Source: JALYXI01 sp963795835 (GTDB taxonomy: Bacteria > Acidobacteriota > Terriglobia > Bryobacterales > Bryobacteraceae). From it: 64,000 bases of DNA. A program made the translations under genes and the position numbers. The notes beneath the pieces were generated by a model that saw nothing but the letters and a program-made list of their open reading frames with translations, had not been told where the DNA came from and made no database searches. Of the stretch, positions 1-7,725 are shown in pieces. The stretch spans positions 1-64,000 of the forward strand of contig CAWCJC010000012.1 in assembly GCA_963795835.1 (NCBI GenBank), read 5' to 3'. Positions within the stretch are counted from its first letter, which is position 1. Every line of letters starts with the position of its first letter.

Positions 1-141
1 TCCTGGCATTGTCACATCGGAGACGACAAGGGCCGATTCTGTAGTCATCTCTTCGCAAAACGTTAGGGCGTGAAGCGGCTTGTTGAGGTCAGCCCAGCCG
101 TATCTCTCTGAAGTCACTGGCCGACGTTTTTGGTGCTGCAT
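1..141 (-). CDS. Partial receiver-like reading frame running off the left edge
   Basis: Read on the minus strand, the first 141 bases are open and end at the window edge in ALVVSDVTMPG. This resembles the phosphoacceptor strand of response-regulator receiver domains (a D followed by xxMPG). The preceding ALTFCEEM also fits the helix before that strand. The usual N-terminal half of a receiver, with its acidic pair, is not visible upstream, so this may be a truncated gene, a hybrid protein or a frame-broken one. Its first part lies inside the repeat unit that starts near base 46, so the duplication cut into or joined this frame. The start is arbitrary (in-frame ATG at 139-141). The C-terminus lies outside the window. 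Confidence 0.35.
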   Translation of the reverse strand, partial: MQHQKRRPVTSERYGWADLNKPLHALTFCEEMTTESALVVSDVTMPG

Positions 142-196
142 CGGACTCACAAGCACGTGCACTTGCGCCCTCTGCTTCAGCAGAGCCAAACCCTGA

Positions 197-202
197 TAGA
201 AT
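197..202 (+). promoter_or_regulatory. Extended -10 (TGA-TAGAAT) seven bases before the cytochrome start
   Basis: TAGAAT with an upstream TG dinucleotide ends seven bases before the ATG at 210. No Shine-Dalgarno sequence lies between. Transcription would begin at or next to the start codon, so the mRNA is probably leaderless. Confidence 0.5.
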
Positions 203-209
203 CCCAGCG

Positions 210-1382
210 ATGCGCACCGTTGACTCGCTATTGTTATCCGTAATTATGGCGGTTTGGTCCTCGATTCTACTAGCGCAGGCTCCGCCCGGCGTGGCCGGCT
301 CCCGCTCTCCTGCTCAATTGCCAGAAGGGCCCGGCAAAGAAATCACCCAGAAGGTTTGCGGCGCCACCTGCCACGGGGCCGACATCATCATGGGCGCGGG
401 GCGCTCTCGCGGCGAATGGACCGGCGTCGTTAACTCCATGATTGTTCGCGGCGCGAAAGCCACCGACACGGAAACGCTCCAAATCGCCCAATACCTCAGC
501 TCTCATTTCGGACCTGATTATTCGCCTCCCCCTTCCACCGCGATCGCTCGTGCCTCCGTTGTGCCGGGCCCGGGCGGCGGCGCCCTCGGCCGTGGCCCCG
601 GTCCTCTGGGCTCGGGCTCAGCCGATTCGCATGTCGTCGATCGAGCCGGTGCCGATCGCGGCAAGACCATCTATATCGCCGAATGCATCACCTGCCACGG
701 CAACAAAGCCCGCGGCGGTAACTCCAGCCTGCCAATCGTTCAGCAGGGGCCAGATTTGGTCCGCTCCGTACTTGTTCTTCATGATCGCTACGGCAGCGAA
801 ATAGGAAAGTTTCTGGCTGCGAATCATCCTTTACAGAGCGGACGCCCCAGCTCCTCCCTTACAAAAACGCAAGTCGGCGACCTGGCTCATTTTCTCCATC
901 AGCGAGTGTTTTTCACCTTGCGCGGTGGTGGCCCCGATCTGGAAGTTCAGAACGTGCTGACGGGTGATCCCAAGGCCGGCCAAGCTTACTTCAACGGTGC
1001 GGGCCGCTGCAGCGCGTGCCATTCCGCCACAGGCGATATGGCGGGTATTGGAAAGAAATACGATCCACCCACGCTTCAATCGAAGTTTCTCTTTCCACGA
1101 ACAGTTGGTTTCGGTCGCCCTGGGGTGGCCGCAACGAAGTCGAAGCCGGTCACCGTCACCGTGACAGCGGCCAACGGTGAAGTTACCGAGGGCCTGTTGG
1201 ATTCTCTCGATGATTTCAACGTGTCTCTCCGCGATGCACAGGGCGACTATCATTCCTTTGCCCTTACTCCAGGGCTTAAGGTGGTGAAACACGATCCTTA
1301 CGCCGCACACGTTGAGTTGCTCGACCAATACACCGACAAAAATATGCACGACATCGTGGCTTACCTGGAGTCATTGAAATGA
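210..1382 (+). CDS. Secreted multi-domain cytochrome c (left copy)
   Basis: A 390-residue periplasmic c-type cytochrome, probably the electron acceptor for the quinoprotein-like partner encoded directly downstream (4-base overlap, ATGA). Residues 1-23 form a signal peptide. There are three haem-binding candidates: C50-GAT-C54-H55, an unusual CXXXCH; C159-IT-C162-H163; and C267-SA-C270-H271. A Pro/Gly-rich linker (about 105-140) separates the first domain from the rest. The third domain carries a beta-rich insert (about 311-360) before Met379, a possible distal ligand. Haem c cytochromes of this type carry electrons from periplasmic dehydrogenases to the respiratory chain; that role is inferred here from the neighbour. 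Confidence 0.85.
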   Translation: MRTVDSLLLSVIMAVWSSILLAQAPPGVAGSRSPAQLPEGPGKEITQKVCGATCHGADIIMGAGRSRGEWTGVVNSMIVRGAKATDTETLQIAQYLSSHFGPDYSPPPSTAIARASVVPGPGGGALGRGPGPLGSGSADSHVVDRAGADRGKTIYIAECITCHGNKARGGNSSLPIVQQGPDLVRSVLVLHDRYGSEIGKFLAANHPLQSGRPSSSLTKTQVGDLAHFLHQRVFFTLRGGGPDLEVQNVLTGDPKAGQAYFNGAGRCSACHSATGDMAGIGKKYDPPTLQSKFLFPRTVGFGRPGVAATKSKPVTVTVTAANGEVTEGLLDSLDDFNVSLRDAQGDYHSFALTPGLKVVKHDPYAAHVELLDQYTDKNMHDIVAYLESLK

Positions 1383-2953
1383 TCCGCACCTTGTTCGTTG
1401 GCTTTCTGCTCGCAAGTACCCTTTGCGGCCAATCACTGAAACTCTCGAAGCTTCTCGATCTGCCCACGGATACATGGCCTACTTATAATGGCGACTATTC
1501 CGGGCGTCGCTTCAGTCCCCTGAAGAAAATCAATGATGCAAACGTGAATGCACTAAGTCTCAGTTGGGTTTATCGCACCAACGCCGGAGGCGGTTTCACG
1601 GGATCCATTAAAGCCACTCCGCTTCTTGTCGGCGGCGTTCTCTACTTCACTGTTCCAGATCGCGTCTGGGCTGTGGACGCACGCACCGGTCGAGAGGTGT
1701 GGACTTTCACCTGGCAATCAAAAGGCGGAATTCACATTGGCAATCGCGGCGTCGGAATTTACAGTAATTGGCTCTTTTTCGAAACTCCGGATTGCAACCT
1801 GGTTTCGCTCAACCTGAAAGATGGCAAGGAGCGCTGGCATACGCCGATCTGCGATCTGGACCAGATGTATTTCGGTTCCGTCGCGCCGCTTGTTATTAAC
1901 AATCACGTCATTACAGGCGTAAGTGGCGACGACCTGGATATTCCCGGCTACATCGAAGCACACGATCCTGAAACAGGTGCCCGGCAATGGCGCTGGTACG
2001 CGCATCCGCAGCCCGGCGACCCGGAGGCAAAAACCTGGCCGAGCACTGAGGCCATGTTGCACGGTGGGGGCATGACATGGGGCGCTACAACCTATGACCC
2101 GGAGTTGAACTTGCTTTATTTCGGTACGGGGAATCCACAGCCGGTGATCGCCGGCAAGGGCCGCATGGGCGACAACTTGTATACCGAATCCGTCGTCGCA
2201 ATCAATCCTGATACCGGGAAGTTGAAATGGTACTTTCAACCTTCTCCACACGACACGCACGATTGGGACGCCATCGAAATACCGGTTCTCATCGATGGAG
2301 AGATTGGGGGGCAAAAACGCAAGTTGGTTGCACAAGCCAGCCGTAACGGATACTTTTTCCTGCTTGACCGCACGAATGGCAAGAATATTCTCACTACGCC
2401 ATTTGCTAAGGCGAATTGGGCCAACGGAGTCGACGCGAAGGGCCAGCCGATTCCGAATCCTGCGAAGATGCCCCAGATCGACGGCGCATTAGTGGCCCCG
2501 AACCAATCCGGTGCAGCCAACTGGCCGCCTCCCAGCTTCAGCCCGGATACCGGCTTGTTCTATATCAACGCCACCGATGCATACAGCGTCTATTACATCT
2601 TCGACGATGATGATAAGCCTGAAGGGTGGGCAGGGAACGATCGTGGTGGCTGGTCCAAATCCACATTGCGCGCCATCGATTACCGCACTGGCAAAATCAA
2701 ATGGAGTCACCCTTGGGAGGGTCCGGGCGGGGCGCGATCCGGTGTTTTGTCCACTGCCGGCAACCTGGTGTTTGCCGCGGATTCTGCAAACAATTTTGTT
2801 GCTCTCAATGCGGCCAACGGAAATATCCTTTGGCATGCAAGCTTGGGAGCGGGGGTCAGCAACGGCCCCATAGCTTACGAATTGGACGGCACCCAATACA
2901 TAGTGGTAGCCGCGGGCGATCAGTTGTTCGGGTTCGCTCTGTACGCCAAGTAA
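1379..2953 (+). CDS. Quinoprotein-fold (PQQ-dehydrogenase-like) beta-propeller protein, left copy
   Basis: A 524-residue exported protein (signal peptide 1-18) homologous to PQQ-dependent alcohol dehydrogenases, with repeated propeller tryptophan motifs such as ARTGREVWTF and DTGKLKWYF. Aligned by eye to methanol dehydrogenase, the PQQ-stacking Trp (W234), the calcium-ligand Asn (N252 in GTGN) and the catalytic Asp (D297 in HDWD) are kept. The calcium-ligand Glu is Asp (D185 in SGDD), and the adjacent-cysteine disulfide that packs on PQQ is absent. I recall an Acidobacteria family described as an empty quinoprotein that may not bind PQQ, and this protein would fit it. Translationally coupled to the cytochrome gene, which suggests an electron-transfer pair. 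Confidence 0.85.
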   Translation: MIRTLFVGFLLASTLCGQSLKLSKLLDLPTDTWPTYNGDYSGRRFSPLKKINDANVNALSLSWVYRTNAGGGFTGSIKATPLLVGGVLYFTVPDRVWAVDARTGREVWTFTWQSKGGIHIGNRGVGIYSNWLFFETPDCNLVSLNLKDGKERWHTPICDLDQMYFGSVAPLVINNHVITGVSGDDLDIPGYIEAHDPETGARQWRWYAHPQPGDPEAKTWPSTEAMLHGGGMTWGATTYDPELNLLYFGTGNPQPVIAGKGRMGDNLYTESVVAINPDTGKLKWYFQPSPHDTHDWDAIEIPVLIDGEIGGQKRKLVAQASRNGYFFLLDRTNGKNILTTPFAKANWANGVDAKGQPIPNPAKMPQIDGALVAPNQSGAANWPPPSFSPDTGLFYINATDAYSVYYIFDDDDKPEGWAGNDRGGWSKSTLRAIDYRTGKIKWSHPWEGPGGARSGVLSTAGNLVFAADSANNFVALNAANGNILWHASLGAGVSNGPIAYELDGTQYIVVAAGDQLFGFALYAK

Positions 2954-2964
2954 GCCCGATTCAG

Positions 2965-3738
2965 CTAAAGCTTTCGATAAAGGATATTCCGATACTCCAC
3001 CTTAAAAGGTGGTCCCACGTGCATCTGGAAACCCACTAAGCCTTCCGGCACAAAGTTCTTGGAATCCTCGTCAATGGTTGCGCTCATCAGTTGCCCATTT
3101 AGGATCTGCAACATGATAGGTCCGCGCGCAATAATGTGATAGCTGTTCCAGCCCTGCACATTCACCACACCGCGCAGCATGGTATTGTCCCCAATGTTCG
3201 CCAGAACCTTATATTTTGGCCCGTCAGTGATGCGCGTCAACTGGCCACGCTTTGCCAACACTACGTGACCAGGTTTGCGACCGCGTTCTTCGTGCAGGTT
3301 GCCCGTGTAACCGTTTGAAATGTCCATGTCGGCTTGGTAGCCCTTCAATACCCACTTGCCCACATCAGGCAACTCTACGCTTCGGTATTGAATGCCGCTG
3401 TTCGTGCCACCCAATTTGAATTCGCATTTCAATTCGAAATCCTTGACCGTCCCTCCGCGCCAAATCAGGAAACTGTTTAACCGCATCACCTTTTCCGGCG
3501 TCGTTTCCCCAATGATTTCCCCATTCTCCACGCGCCAGAATGTCGGGTCGCCATCCCATCCCTTAAGAGTCTTGCCATCGAAAATCGAAATGAAGCCCGT
3601 GTTGTCGTCCGGCTCGTATTCGGGATAGATGCCCGCACCTGCGCGGGTTGCGGTTGGACCTCCGATGGGTGGCGCCTGCCCCGTACACATTCCGACAGCG
3701 GTTACGAAAACAAGAAACGAAGGGATGAATTTTGGCAA
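2965..3738 (-). CDS. DUF1080 (3-keto-disaccharide hydrolase-like) secreted protein, left copy
   Basis: About 257 residues matching the DUF1080/PF06439 jelly-roll fold: FISIFDGKTLKGW near the N-terminus, then FELKCEFKLGGTNSGIQYR, then a C-terminal sheet ending in VEYRNILYRKL. Characterised members act on keto-glycosides or bind carbohydrate, and the substrate here is unknown. I choose the TTG at 3736-3738: it follows GAGG by five bases, gives a clean signal peptide (MPKFIPSFLVFVTAVG) and lies downstream of a -10 (TACAAT at 3763-3768). The frame is open further upstream to an ATG at 3795, which would precede that promoter. Convergent with the cytochrome/quinoprotein pair. Confidence 0.8.
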   Translation of the reverse strand: MPKFIPSFLVFVTAVGMCTGQAPPIGGPTATRAGAGIYPEYEPDDNTGFISIFDGKTLKGWDGDPTFWRVENGEIIGETTPEKVMRLNSFLIWRGGTVKDFELKCEFKLGGTNSGIQYRSVELPDVGKWVLKGYQADMDISNGYTGNLHEERGRKPGHVVLAKRGQLTRITDGPKYKVLANIGDNTMLRGVVNVQGWNSYHIIARGPIMLQILNGQLMSATIDEDSKNFVPEGLVGFQMHVGPPFKVEYRNILYRKL

Positions 3739-3762
3739 AATATCCTCTAAGAACGTACGCAG

Positions 3763-3768
3763 ATTGTA
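3763..3768 (-). promoter_or_regulatory. -10 element for DUF1080 gene, left copy
   Basis: TACAAT on the minus strand, 24 bases before the proposed TTG start. A short leader with a GAGG ribosome site would follow. No convincing -35. Conserved in the second copy. Confidence 0.4.
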
Positions 3769-3944
3769 TCTCAAGAATTCGAACATTGCCGGCATCTCTT
3801 CGCAAAAGGTTAGGGCGTGAAGCAGCTTATTGAGGTCAGCCCCAGCCGTATCTATCTGAAGTCACTGGCCGAAGTTTTTGTTGCTGCATCGGACTCACAA
3901 GCACGTGCACTCGCGCCCTCTGCTTCAGCAGAGCCAAACCCTGA

Positions 3945-3950
3945 TAGAAT
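3945..3950 (+). promoter_or_regulatory. Extended -10 before cytochrome, right copy
   Basis: The same TGA-TAGAAT as in the left copy, again seven bases before the ATG (3958), with no ribosome binding site between. Confidence 0.5.
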
Positions 3951-3957
3951 CCCAGCG

Positions 3958-5130
3958 ATGCGCACCGTTGACTCGCTGTTGTTATCCGTAATTATGGCGG
4001 TTTGGTCCTCGATTCTACTAGCGCAGGCTCCGCCCGGCGTGGCCGGCTCCCGCTCTCCTGCTCAATTGCCAGAAGGGCCCGGCAAAGAAATCACCCAGAA
4101 GGTCTGCGGCGCCACCTGCCACGGTGCCGACATCATCATGGGCGCGGGGCGCTCTCGCGGCGAATGGACCGGCGTCGTTAACTCCATGATTGTTCGCGGC
4201 GCGAAAGCCACCGACACGGAAACGCTCCAAATCGCCCAATACCTCAGCTCTCATTTCGGACCTGATTATTCGCCTCCCCCTTCCACCGCGATCGCTCGTG
4301 CCTCCGTTGTACCGGGCCCGGGCGGCGGCGCCCTCGGCCGTGGCCCCGGTCCTCTGGGCTCGGGCTCAGCCGATTCGCATGTCGTCGATCGAGCCGGTGC
4401 CGATCGCGGCAAGACCATCTATATCGCCGAATGCATCACCTGCCACGGCAACAAAGCCCGCGGCGGTAACTCCAACCTGCCAATCGCTCAGCAGGGGCCA
4501 GATTTGGTCCGCTCCGTACTTGTTCTTCATGATCGCTACGGCAGCGAAATAGGAAAGTTTCTGGCTGCGAATCATCCTTTACAGAGCGGACGCCCCAGCT
4601 CCTCCCTTACAAAAACGCAAGTCGGCGACCTGGCTCATTTTCTCCATCAGCGAGTGTTTTTCACCTTGCGCGGTGGTGGCCCCGATCTGGAAGTTCAGAA
4701 CGTACTGACGGGTGATCCCAAGGCCGGCCAAGCTTACTTCAACGGTGCGGGCCGCTGCAGCGCGTGCCATTCCGCCACAGGCGATATGGCGGGTATTGGA
4801 AAGAAATACGATCCACCCACGCTTCAATCGAAGTTTCTCTTTCCACGAACAGTTGGTTTCGGTCGCCCTGGGGTGGCCGCAACGAAGTCGAAGCCGGTCA
4901 CCGTCACCGTGACAGCGGCCAACGGTGAAGTTACCGAGGGCCTGTTGGATTCTCTCGATGATTTCAACGTGTCTCTCCGCGATGCACAGGGCGACTATCA
5001 TTCCTTTGCCCTTACTCCAGGGCTTAAGGTGGTCAAACACGATCCTTACGCCGCACACGTTGAGTTGCTCGACCAATACACCGACAAAAATATGCACGAC
5101 ATCGTGGCTTACCTGGAGTCCTTGAAATGA
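3958..5130 (+). CDS. Secreted multi-domain cytochrome c (right copy)
   Basis: A 390-residue duplicate of the cytochrome at 210-1382. It keeps all three haem motifs, including the odd CXXXCH, and differs at S173N and V177A. The frame is open upstream to a GTG at 3817 because of one extra C near 3842, but that extension is not conserved in the left copy and would hide the signal peptide, so the ATG at 3958 is the start. It overlaps the next gene by four bases, as in the left copy. Intact frames in both copies suggest both are expressed or that the duplication is recent. Confidence 0.85.
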   Translation: MRTVDSLLLSVIMAVWSSILLAQAPPGVAGSRSPAQLPEGPGKEITQKVCGATCHGADIIMGAGRSRGEWTGVVNSMIVRGAKATDTETLQIAQYLSSHFGPDYSPPPSTAIARASVVPGPGGGALGRGPGPLGSGSADSHVVDRAGADRGKTIYIAECITCHGNKARGGNSNLPIAQQGPDLVRSVLVLHDRYGSEIGKFLAANHPLQSGRPSSSLTKTQVGDLAHFLHQRVFFTLRGGGPDLEVQNVLTGDPKAGQAYFNGAGRCSACHSATGDMAGIGKKYDPPTLQSKFLFPRTVGFGRPGVAATKSKPVTVTVTAANGEVTEGLLDSLDDFNVSLRDAQGDYHSFALTPGLKVVKHDPYAAHVELLDQYTDKNMHDIVAYLESLK

Positions 5131-6701
5131 TTCGCACCTTGTTCGTTGGCTTTCTGCTCGCAAGTACCCTTTGCGGCCAATCACTGAAACTCTCGAAGCT
5201 TCTCGATCTGCCCACGGATACATGGCCTACTTATAATGGCGACTATTCCGGGCGTCGCTTCAGTCCCCTGAAGAAAATCAATGATGCAAACGTGAATGCA
5301 CTAAGTCTCAGTTGGGTTTATCGCACCAACGCCGGAGGCGGTTTCACGGGATCCATTAAAGCCACTCCGCTTCTTGTCGGCGGCGTTCTCTACTTCACTG
5401 TTCCAGATCGCGTCTGGGCTGTGGACGCACGCACCGGGCGAGAAGTGTGGACTTTCACCTGGCAATCAAAAGGCGGAATTCACATTGGCAATCGCGGCGT
5501 CGGAATTTACAGTAATTGGCTCTTTTTCGAAACTCCGGATTGCAACCTGGTTTCGCTCAACCTGAAAGATGGCAAGGAGCGCTGGCATACGCCGATCTGC
5601 GACCTGGACCAGATGTATTTCGGTTCCGTCGCGCCGCTTGTCATTAACAATCACGTCATTACAGGCGTAAGTGGCGACGACCTGGATATTCCCGGCTACA
5701 TTGAAGCACACGATCCTGAAACAGGTGCCCGGCAATGGCGCTGGTACGCGCATCCGCAGCCCGGCGAGCCGGAGGCAAAAACCTGGCCGAGCACTGAGGC
5801 CATGTTGCACGGTGGGGGCATGACATGGGGCGCTACCACCTATGACCCGGAGTTGAACTTGCTTTATTTCGGTACGGGGAATCCACAGCCGGTGATCGCC
5901 GGCAAGGGCCGCATGGGCGACAACTTGTATACCGAATCCGTCGTCGCAATCAATCCTGATACCGGGAAGTTGAAATGGTACTTCCAACCCTCTCCACACG
6001 ACACGCACGATTGGGACGCCATCGAAATACCGGTTCTCATCGATGGAGAGATTGGGGGGCAAAAACGCAAGTTGGTTGCACAAGCCAGCCGTAACGGATA
6101 CTTTTTCCTGCTTGACCGCACGAATGGCAAGAATATTCTCACTACGCCATTTGCTAAGGCGAATTGGGCCAACGGAGTCGACGCGAAGGGCCAGCCGATT
6201 CCGAATCCTGCGAAGATGCCCCAGATCGACGGCGCGTTAGTGGCCCCGAACCAATCCGGTGCAGCCAACTGGCCGCCTCCCAGCTTCAGCCCGGATACCG
6301 GCTTGTTCTATATCAACGCCACCGATGCATACAGCGTCTATTACATCTTCGACGATGATGATAAGCCTGAAGGGTGGGCAGGGAACGATCGTGGTGGCTG
6401 GTCCAAATCCACATTGCGCGCCATCGACTACCGCACTGGGAAAATTAAATGGAGTCACCCTTGGGAGGGTCCGGGCGGGGCGCGATCCGGTGTTTTGTCC
6501 ACTGCCGGCAACCTGGTGTTTGCCGCGGATTCTGCAAATAATTTTGTTGCTCTCAATGCGGCCAACGGAAATATCCTTTGGCATGCGAGCTTGGGAGCCG
6601 GGGTTAGCAACGGCCCCATAGCTTACGAATTGGACGGCACCCAATACATCGTGGTAGCCGCGGGCGATCAGTTGTTCGGGTTCGCTCTGTACGCCAAGTA
6701 A
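5127..6701 (+). CDS. Quinoprotein-fold beta-propeller protein, right copy
   Basis: A 524-residue duplicate of the gene at 1379-2953. The only amino-acid difference I see is D to E in the HPQPGEPEAK segment (about residue 214). The same retained Trp, Asn and Asp and the same Glu-to-Asp change in SGDD are present. The position after the catalytic Asp is Ile where lanthanide-dependent XoxF enzymes have a second Asp, so a lanthanide-type site is unlikely. Coupled by ATGA overlap to the upstream cytochrome. Confidence 0.85.
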   Translation: MIRTLFVGFLLASTLCGQSLKLSKLLDLPTDTWPTYNGDYSGRRFSPLKKINDANVNALSLSWVYRTNAGGGFTGSIKATPLLVGGVLYFTVPDRVWAVDARTGREVWTFTWQSKGGIHIGNRGVGIYSNWLFFETPDCNLVSLNLKDGKERWHTPICDLDQMYFGSVAPLVINNHVITGVSGDDLDIPGYIEAHDPETGARQWRWYAHPQPGEPEAKTWPSTEAMLHGGGMTWGATTYDPELNLLYFGTGNPQPVIAGKGRMGDNLYTESVVAINPDTGKLKWYFQPSPHDTHDWDAIEIPVLIDGEIGGQKRKLVAQASRNGYFFLLDRTNGKNILTTPFAKANWANGVDAKGQPIPNPAKMPQIDGALVAPNQSGAANWPPPSFSPDTGLFYINATDAYSVYYIFDDDDKPEGWAGNDRGGWSKSTLRAIDYRTGKIKWSHPWEGPGGARSGVLSTAGNLVFAADSANNFVALNAANGNILWHASLGAGVSNGPIAYELDGTQYIVVAAGDQLFGFALYAK

Positions 6702-6712
6702 GTCCGATTCAG

Positions 6713-7486
6713 CTAAAGCTTTCGATAAAGGATGTTCCGATACTCCACCTTAAAGGGTGGTCCCACGTGCATCTGGAAACCCACTAAGCCTTCCGGCACA
6801 AAGTTCTTGGAATCCTCGTCAATGGTTGCGCTCATCAGTTGCCCATTTAGGATCTGCAACATGATAGGTCCGCGCGCAATAATGTGATAGCTGTTCCAGC
6901 CCTGCACATTCACCACACCGCGCAGCATGGTATTGTCCCCAATGTTCGCCAGAACCTTATATTTTGGCCCGTCAGTGATGCGCGTCAACTGGCCACGCTT
7001 TGCCAACACTACGTGACCAGGTTTGCGACCGCGTTCTTCGTGCAGGTTGCCCGTGTAACCGTTTGAAATGTCCATGTCGGCTTGGTAGCCCTTCAATACC
7101 CACTTGCCCACATCAGGCAACTCTACACTTCGGTATTGAATGCCGCTGTTCGTGCCACCCAATTTGAATTCGCATTTCAATTCGAAATCCTTGACCGTCC
7201 CTCCGCGCCAAATCAGGAAACTGTTTAACCGCATCACCTTTTCCGGCGTCGTTTCCCCAATGATTTCCCCATTCTCCACGCGCCAGAATGTCGGGTCGCC
7301 ATCCCATCCCTTCAGAGTCTTGCCATCGAAAATCGAAATGAAGCCCGTGTTGTCGTCCGGCTCGTATTCGGGATAGATGCCCGCACCTGCGCGGGTTGGG
7401 GTTGGACCTCCGATGGGTGGCGCCTGCCCCGTACACAATCCAACAGCGGTTACGAAAACAAGAAATGAAGCGATGAATTTTGGCAA
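6713..7486 (-). CDS. DUF1080 secreted protein, right copy
   Basis: A duplicate of 2965-3738, with changes concentrated in the signal peptide and the segment just after it (IPS to IAS, VGM to VGL, PTAT to PTPT); the mature domain is identical by eye. The proposed TTG start at 7484-7486 has an even better ribosome site here (GGAGG, 7492-7496), which supports this start over the upstream ATG (7534). It is convergent with the quinoprotein gene, with only 11 bases between the stop codons. Confidence 0.8.
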   Translation of the reverse strand: MPKFIASFLVFVTAVGLCTGQAPPIGGPTPTRAGAGIYPEYEPDDNTGFISIFDGKTLKGWDGDPTFWRVENGEIIGETTPEKVMRLNSFLIWRGGTVKDFELKCEFKLGGTNSGIQYRSVELPDVGKWVLKGYQADMDISNGYTGNLHEERGRKPGHVVLAKRGQLTRITDGPKYKVLANIGDNTMLRGVVNVQGWNSYHIIARGPIMLQILNGQLMSATIDEDSKNFVPEGLVGFQMHVGPPFKVEYRNILYRKL

Positions 7487-7510
7487 AGTATCCTCCAAGA
7501 ACGTACGCAG

Positions 7511-7516
7511 ATTGTA
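7511..7516 (-). promoter_or_regulatory. -10 element for DUF1080 gene, right copy
   Basis: TACAAT on the minus strand, identical in position and context to the element at 3763-3768. Confidence 0.4.
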
Positions 7517-7710
7517 TCTCAAGAATTCGGCCATTGCCGGCTAACCAGCTGTCAGCTTCGCACGCCGCAGTTGCTCAGCGATGTGTAACGACGAAGGATA
7601 TACTTGGTCCCGCTTGTTCCTTGTCAGGCAGCGCTTCCGCTGCTATTGACGCCCTTCCTTAAGTCTTTTGCCCCCATTCACTAAGGAGGATTGGGATCAC
7701 AGCCAAGTGT

Positions 7711-7716
7711 TATAGA
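7711..7716 (+). promoter_or_regulatory. -10-like TATAGA before TonB-dependent receptor
   Basis: TATAGA lies nine bases before the ATG at 7726. A purine-rich AAGGAGGA (7682-7689) is upstream of it and too far away to be the ribosome site for this gene. Confidence 0.4.
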
Positions 7717-7725
7717 GTGACATTT

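Larger units (their letters stand above)
46..3792. repeat. Tandem duplication unit, left copy
   Basis: A unit of about 3.75 kb is present twice, head to tail. The left copy starts at CATCTCTTCGC near base 46 and the right copy at the same sequence near 3793; the offset is 3747, becoming 3748 after one extra C in the right copy. Each copy carries cytochrome c, quinoprotein-like and DUF1080 genes. By eye the copies differ at roughly 1-2% of positions, mostly silently. There are no flanking inverted repeats, target-site duplications or transposase. Confidence 0.95.
3793..7540. repeat. Tandem duplication unit, right copy
   Basis: This is the second copy of the unit. Similarity ends at GCCGGC near 7540, after which the sequence is unique. 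The junction between the copies (GCCGGCATCTC) shares at most about one base with both outer ends, as expected for a duplication formed by illegitimate rather than homologous recombination. The protein products differ by only a few residues: two in the cytochrome, one in the quinoprotein, and several in the DUF1080 signal region. Confidence 0.95.

Noticed and set aside
2965..3795. Longer DUF1080 start at ATG 3795 (and 7534 in the right copy)
   Set aside because: It lies upstream of the TACAAT element, crosses the duplication junction so that the N-termini differ between copies, and has no ribosome site; TTG 3738/7486 has GAGG/GGAGG and a proper signal peptide.
3817..3957. Upstream GTG start adding 47 residues to the right-copy cytochrome
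   Set aside because: Open only because of one extra C relative to the left copy; it would place the signal peptide internally and is not conserved.
46..7540. Composite transposon as the cause of the duplication
   Set aside because: No transposase, inverted repeats or target-site duplications at the ends or the junction.
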